Positions 1 through 8,912 are shown, numbered from the stretch's first letter. The stretch: DNA of 64,000 nt from Mycobacterium basiliense (GCF_900292015.1 NZ_LR130759.1:2418001-2482000); one strand, 5' to 3'. Notes: generated by a model from the letters alone, not told the origin. A program made the numbers and translations.

Positions 1-396
1 GCCTTTGGTGGCCAGCTCAAGCATGTCGTCGAGGTTGTTGTAGCCGGTGATTGTCTCCAGGTTGAACAAGAAGTCGGTGTCGAGTTCCTCGTCCGCGTCG
101 TAGACGGCGTTCTTGGCGGCGATGTATTTCGATAGCGCGTATGCGGATTCCACCATGGGCGCGACGATGTAGCGCACACCGATTTGCTTGGCCTCCAATA
201 GGTCACGCATGGCCTCGCAGCCGCCAACCTTGACGGTCAGCGGCAGCCCCGCGGAACGGGCGATATCGACCAGACGCAGCAACTCGTCAATGCGGGTCCC
301 CTCGGCCTCGAATTCCGCTTTGACGCTCACCACGCCGTGTTTTTCCTTACCTACGCGCAGAATTTCGGCCATCTGCCGTTCGGTCTTGTTCACCAT
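1..396 (-). CDS. HpcH/HpaI aldolase/citrate lyase family protein (3' end outside window)
   Basis: The first 132 codons are visible and the gene runs off the left edge. The translation contains [23 protein letters not shown] and [14 protein letters not shown], typical of the HpcH/HpaI TIM-barrel family (class II pyruvate aldolases, citrate lyase beta-like). A purine-rich AGGGGAGG lies immediately before the ATG at 396. A GTG one codon later (393) would have better spacing, so the start is uncertain by one codon. It is last in the minus-strand run rfbF - GT2 - TPP enzyme - aldolase, with a 172-bp gap before it. In that setting I infer a C-C bond-forming or cleaving step on a branched sugar or its side-chain precursor. 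The substrate is unknown. Confidence 0.8.
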   Translation of the reverse strand, partial: MVNKTERQMAEILRVGKEKHGVVSVKAEFEAEGTRIDELLRLVDIARSAGLPLTVKVGGCEAMRDLLEAKQIGVRYIVAPMVESAYALSKYIAAKNAVYDADEELDTDFLFNLETITGYNNLDDMLELATKG

Positions 397-568
397 GCCT
401 CCCCTGGTAATGCCTCGCAACGAGTGTGCCGAGTATAACCGCCGGTCACGCGGCCCCGTGGCCAATTTGCGCAGGAAAACCCGCCTCCGAGCGCGCAATT
501 GAGCGTGCGATTGAGCCTACTCGGTGCGGATACAAGTACTTTCCCGGTGATCGTGTCCAACGAGCGGT

Positions 569-2401
569 TCAGGCTTGTGGTAGTGCAGCGCAGAGGTACG
601 CGGTCACCCGTTCCTCGACATCGGCAGGAAGGTCGGGGCTCATCCTGTGCAACGGGTTCGATTTCATCGAGCCGTCCGCCTGAACCGCAGAAGTGATCTT
701 GGGATAGTACGTCTGGTCGGGGTCGATGGGCACCTCGATCAGCGCCGGGCCATCCCCATCCATCAGCGAGCGGATCACCGGGTCATCCAGTCCGACCGCG
801 GCGTCGAGTCGCGCGAACGGAATTCGGAATGCCCGTGCCAAGTCCTCCCAGTTCGGCAGGCCGAGCCCGGTCTGGGCATCGCAGCCGATCCAGGCGCCGC
901 CGAAGTAGTTCCGTTGTGTCATCCGGATCGACGCGTAGCCATTGTTGTTGAGTACAAAAACCTTGACGTTGGCTGCTGTCGCCGCCAGCGTGCCGAGCTC
1001 CTGGAGGTTTTGCGCAAACCCGCCATCTCCCTCGCTCAACAGCACTTGACGTCCGGGGTTGGCCAGGGCCGCCCCGATCGCTCCGGACAGCCCGTAGCCC
1101 ATGGCCGCGATCGACTTGTTCGAGATCAGCTGTTGCTCGGCCCGCTGCTGTAGAGCCTGCATGGAGACGGTGAACGAACCGCCGCTGCTGCAGGGCAGAA
1201 TGATGGCATCGGGCTCGGCAACTTCGGCCAATCGCATCGCGAACTCGTAAGGCTTGACGTACCCGGGGGCGGTGACGTTCTGTGGATCGTTCAGCGGCAG
1301 TTCGGCACGCACCGACGCAATGAACTCCCGCCACGCCTGCCAGCCGTCGGGGGCACCAAGGTCAGCGGCGTACAGGGCGGCCAAGAAGCGGTCCGCGTCT
1401 CCTCGCAGTGCGACGTCGACCCGTGGATGACCCTTGGTCAGTTCGGCGACGTCGATGTCGACCTGCACGACTCGCCCGATCGGCACGAACTCTTGCCACG
1501 CGAATCCCGTCTGTTGCAACCCCAGCCGGGTGCCGACTGCGACCACCAGGTCGGCCTGCTGAATGAGGATGTTGGCGGCTCGTTGCCCCCAGGTATTCGG
1601 ACGTCCGGCATACAGCGGGTGTTCGCTGGACAGCCGGTCCGCGCCGTGCCACGTGGTCATGAGCGGTACACCGGCGGCTGCCGCCCGCTCACCCAGAGCC
1701 CGTACTGCCCCGCGGCTAACGCCGCCGCCGATCAAGATGACCGGGCGCTCCGACTCGCGCACCAACGCGGCGATCTGCTCAACGTCGGCTCCGGATACCT
1801 CCGGTTGAGCGGCCTCCTCGGGGATGGCAACCGGATCCTGCCCGGGCAACGGAAGGGCCGCCTGCGCGTCCAGGCAGACTTCGAGGAATACCGGGCCCTG
1901 CCGCGGTGAACGTCCGTCGAGCACGGCGTCCAAGATCAGCTCGCGGCCCACCGGATGCTCGATTCTAAGTGCCCGCTTGGTCACGCTGCTGACCAGCTCT
2001 ATGCCGTCGATTTCCTGGATACCCCGCTGGCGCACCACGCCACGGCTCAGATCACTGCTCTTGACCTGTCCGCCCAACACTAAGAGTTCACGACTTTCCT
2101 GCCAGGCGCCCGCAATCCCGGTCAGCGCATTGGTGATGCCGGGACCCGCCGTCACCAGCGCCAGCGCACGGCCGCCTCCCTGGCCGCGGGAGGCGTTGAA
2201 GTATTCCACCGCGATCGCCGCACCCACCTCGTGTACGAACGGCACGCAGACCATCCGGGTGCGTACCGAATTCAGTAGGTGCATGATGTTGCCGCCCGCA
2301 ACGAAGAAACAGTGCGTATAGCCGGCACCTACCAGCCAGTCGACCAGCTGATCCGAATACTTGGCGGGCTGGGCGGGGGCGTTCGCGGCGGCCGGACTCA
2401 C
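569..2401 (-). CDS. Thiamine-diphosphate-dependent acetolactate synthase-like enzyme (IlvB/YerE-type)
   Basis: A 610-aa TPP enzyme with the three usual domains. The activating glutamate sits in FVHEVGAAIAVEYF near residue 60. The C-terminal TPP/Mg motif starts LLSEGDGGFAQN and ends VFVLNNNGY (GDG-X-NN). I chose the GTG at 2401 because it overlaps the stop of the upstream glycosyltransferase (ATGTGA), which suggests translational coupling, and because longer in-frame sequence does not resemble the family. It sits beside rfbF, rfbG and rfbH rather than with branched-chain amino acid genes. By analogy with YerE, which adds a two-carbon unit from pyruvate to C4 of CDP-4-keto-3,6-dideoxyglucose, I infer a sugar-branching role. 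Ordinary acetolactate synthase activity cannot be excluded. Confidence 0.85.
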   Translation of the reverse strand: MSPAAANAPAQPAKYSDQLVDWLVGAGYTHCFFVAGGNIMHLLNSVRTRMVCVPFVHEVGAAIAVEYFNASRGQGGGRALALVTAGPGITNALTGIAGAWQESRELLVLGGQVKSSDLSRGVVRQRGIQEIDGIELVSSVTKRALRIEHPVGRELILDAVLDGRSPRQGPVFLEVCLDAQAALPLPGQDPVAIPEEAAQPEVSGADVEQIAALVRESERPVILIGGGVSRGAVRALGERAAAAGVPLMTTWHGADRLSSEHPLYAGRPNTWGQRAANILIQQADLVVAVGTRLGLQQTGFAWQEFVPIGRVVQVDIDVAELTKGHPRVDVALRGDADRFLAALYAADLGAPDGWQAWREFIASVRAELPLNDPQNVTAPGYVKPYEFAMRLAEVAEPDAIILPCSSGGSFTVSMQALQQRAEQQLISNKSIAAMGYGLSGAIGAALANPGRQVLLSEGDGGFAQNLQELGTLAATAANVKVFVLNNNGYASIRMTQRNYFGGAWIGCDAQTGLGLPNWEDLARAFRIPFARLDAAVGLDDPVIRSLMDGDGPALIEVPIDPDQTYYPKITSAVQADGSMKSNPLHRMSPDLPADVEERVTAYLCAALPQA

Positions 2402-3360
2402 ATGCCCACCTTTCGGGTGACGACGAAGTTGGGGCGCTGCTTGACCTCCTCGTAGATGAGCGCGAGGTACTCGCCGACGACCCCGAGGAGCAGGGTGACC
2501 ACCCCGAAGCCGACCAGCATCAGACCTACCAGCGAGCCGAAGCCCGGGAAGGGAACCCCATAGAAGACGAAGCGCACGGCAAGTACCAACACCGCGATTG
2601 CGGCAATGGCACTCAACAGGAAACCGGTGAGGGTGATAAGTCTTAGTGGCACATACGAGTGCGCGAGAATCCCCTTGCCCGCCAGGTCCATCACCTTGAA
2701 GGTGTAGGCCTTGGACTCCCCGGCGAAGCGGGGTGCCCGCTTCATCGGTAGCCCAATCGATTTGAAACCGACCCACGAGAACAACCCCCGCACGAACCGG
2801 TTGCGCTCGTCCATCGAACGAACCGCTTCATAGACCTTGCGGTCTACAAGGCGAAAATCGCTGGCGTTGCTGGTAATCCGGTCGTCGGTAAGCCTGCCCG
2901 CCAGCCAGTAGAACAGCTGAGAGTTCATTCGGCGGACAGGTCCCACGCCGCCCCGCTCGGTGACCACTCCGTAGACGTTCTCGTAGCCCTGTTCCCATGC
3001 ACGGATCATTTCCGGGATGAACTCCGGCGGGTCCTGCAGATCGGCGGTCATCAGCACAACAGCGTCGGCGTCAACCACATTGAGGCCAGCGGTCAGACCG
3101 CCGTCCATCCGAAAATTGCGGGCCAGCTGCAAGATCTTGAACCGAGGGTCGGCCGCGCGGATGGCGAGCAGCTTGTCCATCGTGTCGTCACTGGAGCCGT
3201 TTTCCACGATGATTGCCTCGAAGTCGTACGCAGGCTCGGAGTCGAACACGGCGGCCAGCTGGCGCGCCAATTCCTCAACGCATTCGCTTTCGTTATAGGC
3301 GGGGGCTATCACGGCGATCTTTTTCCTCGTTCCCGCACCTGCTCCCACGCTCACTCCCAT
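2398..3360 (-). CDS. GtrB/DPM-type family 2 glycosyltransferase with two C-terminal TM helices
   Basis: A 320-aa protein. The GT-A fold begins with KKIAVIAPAYNESECVEEL, followed by IIVENGSSDDT and the metal/donor motif MTADLQDPPE. Two hydrophobic helices lie at about residues 225-285 (LITLTGFLLSAIAAIAVLVL and GLMLVGFGVVTLLLGVVG). This is the layout of polyprenyl-phosphate sugar synthases such as GtrB and ArnC. The ATG at 3360 is used because it lies just inside the end of rfbF (10-bp overlap). A start ten codons upstream at 3390 would give 330 aa. The donor is unknown: it could be the CDP-sugar made by neighbouring genes or UDP-glucose. Together with the GtrA-like gene at 6663 it suggests lipid-carrier glycosylation. 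Confidence 0.88.
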   Translation of the reverse strand: MGVSVGAGAGTRKKIAVIAPAYNESECVEELARQLAAVFDSEPAYDFEAIIVENGSSDDTMDKLLAIRAADPRFKILQLARNFRMDGGLTAGLNVVDADAVVLMTADLQDPPEFIPEMIRAWEQGYENVYGVVTERGGVGPVRRMNSQLFYWLAGRLTDDRITSNASDFRLVDRKVYEAVRSMDERNRFVRGLFSWVGFKSIGLPMKRAPRFAGESKAYTFKVMDLAGKGILAHSYVPLRLITLTGFLLSAIAAIAVLVLAVRFVFYGVPFPGFGSLVGLMLVGFGVVTLLLGVVGEYLALIYEEVKQRPNFVVTRKVGM

Positions 3361-4127
3361 ACTTTCCACGGCGGGTTTCCGCTGTTCCACAGGTTATTCA
3401 GCAGTTGCGACTCCCGGAAGGTGTCCATCGGCTGCCAGAACCCGTGGTGCGGGAACGCGGCGATCTGGTGATCTTCGGCCATCCGGCGCAGCGGCTTGTC
3501 CTCGAGGACGGTTTCGTCACCCTCGAGGTAGTCGAACACGCCCTTCTCGAAGACGAAGTAGCCGATGTTGATCCAGTCTTCGGTCTTCGGCTTCTCTCGG
3601 AACTTTGCGACCGCGCCGTCCCGCTCCAGGTCGATGACCCCGAACCGGCTCATCGGCTGGGTAGCCGTCACCGTCGCGATCTTGCCGTGTGCGCGATGGA
3701 ACTCCAGCAACGCGGGTATATCCACGTCGGCGATACCGTCGCCGTAGGTGCACAGGAACGGCTCATCGCCAACGTACTTGTGGATGCGTTTGATCCGGCC
3801 GCCTGTCATCGTGCTCAAGCCGGTGTCGGCTACGGTCACCCGCCAGTTGAATTCGTCGTGCGAGCCGTGATACTGGATGCTCGACTGGTCGCCCAGGGTG
3901 ATGGTGAAGTCCAGATTGGACACCCCATAGTTCGAGAAGTAGTCCTTGATGTACTCGCTCTTGTATCCGGTGCACACTACAAACTCGGAGATCCCATGGT
4001 GCCCCAGGATTTTCATGATGTGCCACAGCACCGGCCGGCCCCCCACCTCGACCATTGGCTTGGGGCGGAACTCGGTTTCCTCGCGCATACGGGTACCGAG
4101 GCCACCCGCGAGGAGCACGGCTTTCAT
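3351..4127 (-). CDS. rfbF: Glucose-1-phosphate cytidylyltransferase
   Basis: A 258-aa nucleotidyltransferase, the usual RfbF length. It forms CDP-glucose from CTP and glucose-1-phosphate. The N-terminal signature MKAVLLAGGLGTRM is followed by RPKPMVEVGG and the RfbF-typical LWHIMKILGHHGI. TYGDGIADVD supplies the metal-binding Asp region, and the C-terminus keeps HHGFWQPMDTFRE. The ATG at 4127 starts exactly at the family N-terminus; upstream in-frame sequence to 4277 is non-homologous. It heads the minus-strand run and diverges from rfbH across about 150 bp. The product feeds RfbG and RfbH. Confidence 0.95.
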   Translation of the reverse strand: MKAVLLAGGLGTRMREETEFRPKPMVEVGGRPVLWHIMKILGHHGISEFVVCTGYKSEYIKDYFSNYGVSNLDFTITLGDQSSIQYHGSHDEFNWRVTVADTGLSTMTGGRIKRIHKYVGDEPFLCTYGDGIADVDIPALLEFHRAHGKIATVTATQPMSRFGVIDLERDGAVAKFREKPKTEDWINIGYFVFEKGVFDYLEGDETVLEDKPLRRMAEDHQIAAFPHHGFWQPMDTFRESQLLNNLWNSGNPPWKVWE

Positions 4128-4279
4128 GATGGAGTGTCCAATCTCAATGTATGCATTCCCCCGAAGCGGTTTCGCTGACGCAGCGTCGCGCAGGTGACAC
4201 ACTAGCAATGTCGCGAGACGCAGGGTGGCGTTTCGAGATCGCGGCGTAATGTATGGATTCCAACGCTTGAGGAGCACTC

Positions 4280-5647
4280 ATTTCAAGACTCGATACCGAT
4301 GGTTACGGGGAGGACGGGCTCGAGGAGGATCGCCAGGACATCCTCGCGGCGGTTCGCGGGTACGCAAAGCGCAAGCTAGCAACATCGGAGTTCATCGCTG
4401 GTTCTACGCCGGTCCCGGTGTCGGGCAAGGTGCTCGATGCCGAGGATTTCGCGGCGCTGGTGGACGCCTCACTTGATGGATGGTTGACCGCGGGCCGGTT
4501 CCATCCCCTCTTCGAACGCGCGCTGTCCCGCTATGTGGGCGCCCGCGACGCCGTCTTTGTCAACAGTGGCTCGAGCGCCAACCTGTGTGCACTGAGCGCG
4601 CTGACCAGCCCAAAGCTGGGGAAGAACAAGAAGAGGTTCGGAAAGCGGCCGTTGGAGCCCGGTGACGAGGTGCTGACGGTGGCCTCCGGTTTTCCCACCA
4701 CGGTCAACCCGATCATCCAGAACCAACTGCGACCCGTCGTCGTCGACATTGAGCTGGGGACCTACGACGCGGTGCCGGAGCGGCTCCGGGAGGCGGTCGG
4801 GCCCAAGACGCGGGCTATCATGATGGCGCACACGCTGGGCAATCCGTTCGACCTGGACACCGTCCAGGAGCTGTGCGACGAGCATGGTCTGTGGTTGGTC
4901 GAGGACTCCTGCGATGCGCTCGGCTCGACCTATGACGGCAAACGCACCGGAAGTTTCGGCGACACCGCGACCGTGAGCTTCTATCCCGCACACCACATCA
5001 CTACCGGCGAGGGTGGCGCCGTGTTCGTCAAGTCGGCACTGGTCCGCAAACAGGTCGAATCGTTCCGCGACTGGGGGCGGGACTGTTATTGCGCACCGGG
5101 AAACGACAACACGTGCCAGAAGCGGTTCGAGTGGCAACTCGGCGATCTACCAAAGGGCTACGACCACAAATACATCTACAGCCATATTGGATACAACTTG
5201 AAAGCCACGGACATGCAGGCCGCGTTGGGGTTGTCCCAGTTGGCAAAGCTCGATGGCTTCGTCCAAGCGCGCAAGGAAAACTTCGATTACCTGAGCGCGC
5301 GACTTTCCGGGGTCGAAGGACTTATCCTGCCGGTCGCCACACCTAAATCAGATCCGTCCTGGTTCGGCTTCCCGATCACCCTCGATCCCGAGCACCCGGT
5401 GGAGCGCACCAAGTTCATGCGCTTCCTCGATGAGCGCAAGATCGGCTTTCGCCAGCTGTTCGCTGGCAACCTGGTGAAGCAGCCGGCGTATCGCAACGTT
5501 GACTTCAGGATCGTCGGCGACCTGACCAACACCGACATTGTGATGAATCGGACCTTCTGGGTGGGCACTTTCCCGGGTCTGACCAGGCCGATGCTGGACT
5601 TCGTGGCGGATTCGATCCGCGAGTACATGGCCGAGGCCGCGCGATAG
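4280..5647 (+). CDS. rfbH: CDP-4-keto-6-deoxyglucose 3-dehydrase (E1), probable ATT start
   Basis: A PMP- and [2Fe-2S]-dependent enzyme of the DdhC/RfbH family that removes the C3 hydroxyl of CDP-4-keto-6-deoxyglucose. [14 protein letters not shown] carries His instead of the PLP lysine, diagnostic for E1. [12 protein letters not shown] gives the Cys-X-Cys-X7-Cys cluster ligands, and a further Cys lies in [13 protein letters not shown]. The first conventional start is GTG 4418 (409 aa), but the frame stays open upstream to a stop at 4268. The 46 extra codons match the family N-terminus (for example [16 protein letters not shown] and [14 protein letters not shown]). No ATG, GTG or TTG occurs there. 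ATT 4280 lies 5 nt after TGAGGAG and is the best start, giving 455 aa. A weak -10 (TAATGT, 4247-4252) fits a short leader. Confidence 0.93.
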   Translation: MSRLDTDGYGEDGLEEDRQDILAAVRGYAKRKLATSEFIAGSTPVPVSGKVLDAEDFAALVDASLDGWLTAGRFHPLFERALSRYVGARDAVFVNSGSSANLCALSALTSPKLGKNKKRFGKRPLEPGDEVLTVASGFPTTVNPIIQNQLRPVVVDIELGTYDAVPERLREAVGPKTRAIMMAHTLGNPFDLDTVQELCDEHGLWLVEDSCDALGSTYDGKRTGSFGDTATVSFYPAHHITTGEGGAVFVKSALVRKQVESFRDWGRDCYCAPGNDNTCQKRFEWQLGDLPKGYDHKYIYSHIGYNLKATDMQAALGLSQLAKLDGFVQARKENFDYLSARLSGVEGLILPVATPKSDPSWFGFPITLDPEHPVERTKFMRFLDERKIGFRQLFAGNLVKQPAYRNVDFRIVGDLTNTDIVMNRTFWVGTFPGLTRPMLDFVADSIREYMAEAAR

Positions 5648-5649
5648 CC

Positions 5650-6666
5650 GTGCACTACCTGATCACGGGCCATACCGGGTTCAAGGGACCCTGGCTGACG
5701 TTGCTCCTGCTTAGCCGCGGACATCAGGTTTCCGGTCTGGCCCTCGACCCGGAGCAGGGCAGTCTTTTCAAGCGCGCCGGGCTTGCCGACCAGCTCGTGT
5801 CCGATTTGCGAGTCGACATCCGTGAGGTCGAGGCCACCACGGCGGCGTTACAGGCGGTCGCGCCGGACGTCGTGATCCACCTGGCAGCCCAGTCGCTGGT
5901 CCGCGAGTCCTACCGCAACCCGCACTACACGTACGAGACCAACGCGATGGGCACACTCAACGTCTTGGAGGCCGTCGGCGCCACCCCTTCGGTGCGTGCG
6001 CATGTCGTCATCACCACCGACAAGGTCTACCGCAACGTCAACCAAGAGGCCGGCTATGTCGAAACCGACCCGCTGGGTGGAGACGACCCCTACAGCGCGT
6101 CGAAGGCTATGGCTGACCTATTGGCTCAATCGTGGGTCCGGAGCTTCCCCGGTTGCCCCACTGCCATTGCACGTGCTGGCAACGTCATCGGTGGGGGCGA
6201 CATCAGTCGCGACCGATTATTCCCAGACCTGGTGGCCGCCTACGCGCAGGGCCAGGCTCCACGCCTGAGATTCCCCCGGGCCGTGCGCCCTTGGCAGCAC
6301 GTACTCGACTGCCTTAGTGGCTACCTCGCCCTCGCCGACGCGCTGCTGGCCGGATCCGGTTTGGGCCAGTGGAACTTTGGGCCGGGCCGCGACAGCTTTG
6401 TCGAGGTCGGCCAGGTGGCCACGTTGGCGGCCGACCTGTGGGGCGGCGGCGCCCACTGGGACGTTGACAGCGGAGAACACCCGCACGAGGCGCATCTGCT
6501 TGCGCTCGACGCCGGCAAAGCCGAGGCGGAACTGGGCTGGCGTAATCGGCTCGGCTTCCGCGATGCCGTGGCATGGACAATCGGCTGGGAGCGGCGTGTG
6601 TACGACGGCGCCGATCCGTTGGCAATAACTCGGGACCAGATCGCCGCATTCGAAGGCCTGGAATGA
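5650..6666 (+). CDS. rfbG: CDP-glucose 4,6-dehydratase
   Basis: A 338-aa extended short-chain dehydrogenase that converts CDP-glucose to CDP-4-keto-6-deoxyglucose. The NAD-binding motif is HYLITGHTGFKGPWL at the N-terminus, with IHLAAQSLVRESYRNP near residue 75-90 and the TTDKVY segment near 125. The catalytic Tyr-Lys pair is in DPYSASKAMAD. GTG 5650 lies 2 nt after the rfbH stop, so the two are co-translated. It ends with an ATGA overlap into the GtrA-like gene. A GDP-mannose or dTDP-glucose dehydratase is possible in principle, but GHTGFKG and the rfbF/rfbH neighbours favour CDP-glucose. Confidence 0.93.
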   Translation: MHYLITGHTGFKGPWLTLLLLSRGHQVSGLALDPEQGSLFKRAGLADQLVSDLRVDIREVEATTAALQAVAPDVVIHLAAQSLVRESYRNPHYTYETNAMGTLNVLEAVGATPSVRAHVVITTDKVYRNVNQEAGYVETDPLGGDDPYSASKAMADLLAQSWVRSFPGCPTAIARAGNVIGGGDISRDRLFPDLVAAYAQGQAPRLRFPRAVRPWQHVLDCLSGYLALADALLAGSGLGQWNFGPGRDSFVEVGQVATLAADLWGGGAHWDVDSGEHPHEAHLLALDAGKAEAELGWRNRLGFRDAVAWTIGWERRVYDGADPLAITRDQIAAFEGLE

Positions 6667-7163
6667 CCGAATTCGACCTGCCACCGGAATCGGCGCCGCC
6701 CGGTCCATTGATCCGGCTCTTTCACGACCAGCGAGTCGCCTTCTTGGTGGTCGGGGGAATCAACACGGTGGTTGGGTTCGCGATCTTCGTCGCCTGCTCG
6801 GTGATGGTGGGCCAATTCGTCGACCACCGGTTCGGCAAGACCGTCGCGGCGTTGGTAACCCTCGGCATCGCGCATGTGCTGAGCGTCCTGTTTGCCTTCG
6901 TCATGCACCGGCAGTTCGTATTCCGCGTTCGCGGACACGTGCTGCGCGATCTGGTGCGGTTCGAAAGTGTCTATCTCACCGCCCTGGCCATCAATGCCAT
7001 CGCACTACCCTTACTGGTTGAGCTGGGCATGTCCCGGATACCGGCGCAGGCGATCATTGTCGCGTCCGCGACACTCCTAAGCTATTTCGGTCACCGGCAC
7101 TTTTCGTTTCGGCGCAGCGCCGCCGAAATTCAGGGCGAGGCGCCGAATATCGAGCGCACGTAG
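6663..7163 (+). CDS. GtrA-like membrane protein
   Basis: A 166-aa protein with four predicted hydrophobic helices (about residues 25-50, 60-83, 100-123 and 128-150) and the GtrA-family FLVVGGINTVVGFAIF start. Short basic stretches such as HRHFSFRR follow the last helix. GtrA proteins are proposed to flip polyprenyl-phosphate-linked sugars across the membrane or to assist a GtrB partner. Its ATG overlaps the rfbG stop (ATGA). The last 34 bp overlap the tail of the convergent GT-C gene. A GtrB-like enzyme is encoded at 2398-3360, so the pair is present in one locus. Confidence 0.88.
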   Translation: MTEFDLPPESAPPGPLIRLFHDQRVAFLVVGGINTVVGFAIFVACSVMVGQFVDHRFGKTVAALVTLGIAHVLSVLFAFVMHRQFVFRVRGHVLRDLVRFESVYLTALAINAIALPLLVELGMSRIPAQAIIVASATLLSYFGHRHFSFRRSAAEIQGEAPNIERT

Positions 7164-8728
7164 AGCGTGCAACCATCACAGCCATCGGTGATGGGGGCGG
7201 TGCGAAACTGCTCGCCTATCAGTTCGGACAGCTGCGGGTAGATACGGGGCAACGTCACCGATGGCGGAAGGCAATAACCGAGCGGGTGCTCGGGGCGCAC
7301 ACCGGGGCATTGTGGGCGCGTCACGTTCGTCGCGTCGACGACGCAACTAGCCCGGTCGATTCCGCTGCGTATCACCGGCTCGGCGGAGTCGCGGATGGCG
7401 GGACTAATCGCCATGCCGAGCACGTTTGGGTACGGGATCGTGCTTTGCCAGTCCTGCGCAATGTAGATCTCGGGCGCCCAGCCCCAGACCAGGGCGGATG
7501 AGCCGGGCGGGCACACACGGGCGATGCTGGAGTTGCGGTTGACCGAATTGGCCGAAAGCGCTGCGATCGCCCGTTGCGGTGACAGTGGTCGCCAGCGATC
7601 CATCACATAGCCGGCCAGGAGTATGACGACCGCGACCACGGCCAACGTGCAGGCCAGCACACGTATCGACAACCGCTTGGGAACCAGTTGAGCACCGGGT
7701 CTGACCGGCATCGTGACGGCCAGACCGAGAGCCCCAAACAGCAGGATGAGGTAGTGCGGGAAGCCCATGCCCCCGATCAGTACGGATACCAATCCGCCGC
7801 CGATGAGCACGATGCGGGCCACGTTGGACCGTCTGTCGCTATGACGGGCAAGCCAGACGACCACGGCGACTAAGACCAGCAAATAACCCGCTGCCCAGGT
7901 GAACGCGGCCCAGGTGTGGATGAGTTTCTGCAGCGCGGTAGGGCCGCCAGCATAGGACCCCAGGAAGGAGAGGGTCTGGTCGACGAGATCCCAGTTGGTC
8001 GCGGGTGAGGCCACGATCGTCAGCACGATCGCCGCGATGGGCAGCGCCGCGCCCGCCAGCCACCAAAACAGTGATACGACAGTGCGTCTAGTGTTGGTGT
8101 GCAACACGATCAGTTGTGCCACGGCGAATGCGACGGCCAGGGGCGCGACCTGGAACTTGGCGCCGAGCGCGAGGCCGGCCAGCGTGCCAAGGACGGCGAA
8201 CAGCCAGGGCCGCTTCGCCAATCGCTCACGCCTCACCAACGCCGACATCACGACGAGCAGCGTGGGCAGGTATTCGGTGCTGAGCGCGCCGAAGTCCACA
8301 GCGTCGCCTACCGGGAAAATCGCGGCAACAGGGAACCACCACCAGGCGATGACCACGCACGCGAGACCGAAACCAATCGCGCGGGAAGCGACGACAAGCA
8401 AGGCGGCGGCGGTGAGCCCGAGCAGGACCGCGGCCAGCATATGGGCGAACGCGAGGTTCAGCGGCGCACCGAGGACGGCCAGGCCTGTCAGGAACAACGT
8501 CCAATACGGTCCGGTTGTACCGGTGATCCAGGTGCTGAACGGAACCGGCGAGTGGCGTGCCGCGCGTGCCTGCACCAATAGCTCAGCCTCGTCGGGGTTG
8601 AGGTAATTCCACTCGCCGATCTGCTGGCCCCGCAGCAACGCGGTGATCGCTACAAATCCGACGGCAACGGCGAGGTACCAAAGGGCTGACCGCAGGCGAC
8701 CGTCAACCCTGTCATCCAGCACCGTCAC
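7130..8728 (-). CDS. Polytopic membrane protein, probable GT-C fold glycosyltransferase
   Basis: A 532-aa protein with about ten hydrophobic helices up to residue 380 and a soluble C-terminal domain of about 140 aa containing several cysteines (CDGCTLY near the end). Just after the first helix is NYLNPDEAELLVQAR. The acidic Asp-Glu pair in the first outer loop is typical of GT-C enzymes (PMT/ArnT/Emb-like) that use polyprenyl-phosphate sugars. The call rests on this motif and topology only. GTG 8728 is taken as start; no good ribosome-binding site is seen and a second GTG two codons later is possible. With GtrB- and GtrA-like neighbours it would be the transferase acting on the outer face. 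Confidence 0.75.
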   Translation of the reverse strand: MTVLDDRVDGRLRSALWYLAVAVGFVAITALLRGQQIGEWNYLNPDEAELLVQARAARHSPVPFSTWITGTTGPYWTLFLTGLAVLGAPLNLAFAHMLAAVLLGLTAAALLVVASRAIGFGLACVVIAWWWFPVAAIFPVGDAVDFGALSTEYLPTLLVVMSALVRRERLAKRPWLFAVLGTLAGLALGAKFQVAPLAVAFAVAQLIVLHTNTRRTVVSLFWWLAGAALPIAAIVLTIVASPATNWDLVDQTLSFLGSYAGGPTALQKLIHTWAAFTWAAGYLLVLVAVVVWLARHSDRRSNVARIVLIGGGLVSVLIGGMGFPHYLILLFGALGLAVTMPVRPGAQLVPKRLSIRVLACTLAVVAVVILLAGYVMDRWRPLSPQRAIAALSANSVNRNSSIARVCPPGSSALVWGWAPEIYIAQDWQSTIPYPNVLGMAISPAIRDSAEPVIRSGIDRASCVVDATNVTRPQCPGVRPEHPLGYCLPPSVTLPRIYPQLSELIGEQFRTAPITDGCDGCTLYVRSIFGASP

Positions 8729-8813
8729 AGGGGGGACTTCGCTACTAGCTCCGGCGATGCGTGCAAACCCGGTTCGGCATTGACGTATTCACCGCGCTCT
8801 GACGAGAATACGG

Positions 8814-8912
8814 TCATCGGGTGATGCCGGTTCGCTCGCCTGGCTCGTCGTGGGGGAAGTCGTGTTCACCGAGTTCGTCTACGTGGTAGACCGGCGGCGC
8901 GGCGTGCTTCAT
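8814..8912 (-). CDS. Candidate 32-aa small protein, translationally coupled to the methyltransferase
   Basis: The stop of the upstream methyltransferase overlaps an ATG (ATGA) that opens a 32-codon frame. The product is His- and acid-rich, begins MKHAAPPVYHVDELG and continues EHDFPHDEPGE. It has no membrane segment and no family I recognise. The coupling geometry is the main support. It may equally be a chance frame in the 180-bp gap before the GT-C gene. Confidence 0.3.
   Translation of the reverse strand: MKHAAPPVYHVDELGEHDFPHDEPGERTGITR

Noticed and set aside
1427-1909. 160-aa plus-strand ORF opposite the TPP enzyme
   Set aside because: A shadow frame antisense to a gene with complete TPP motifs.
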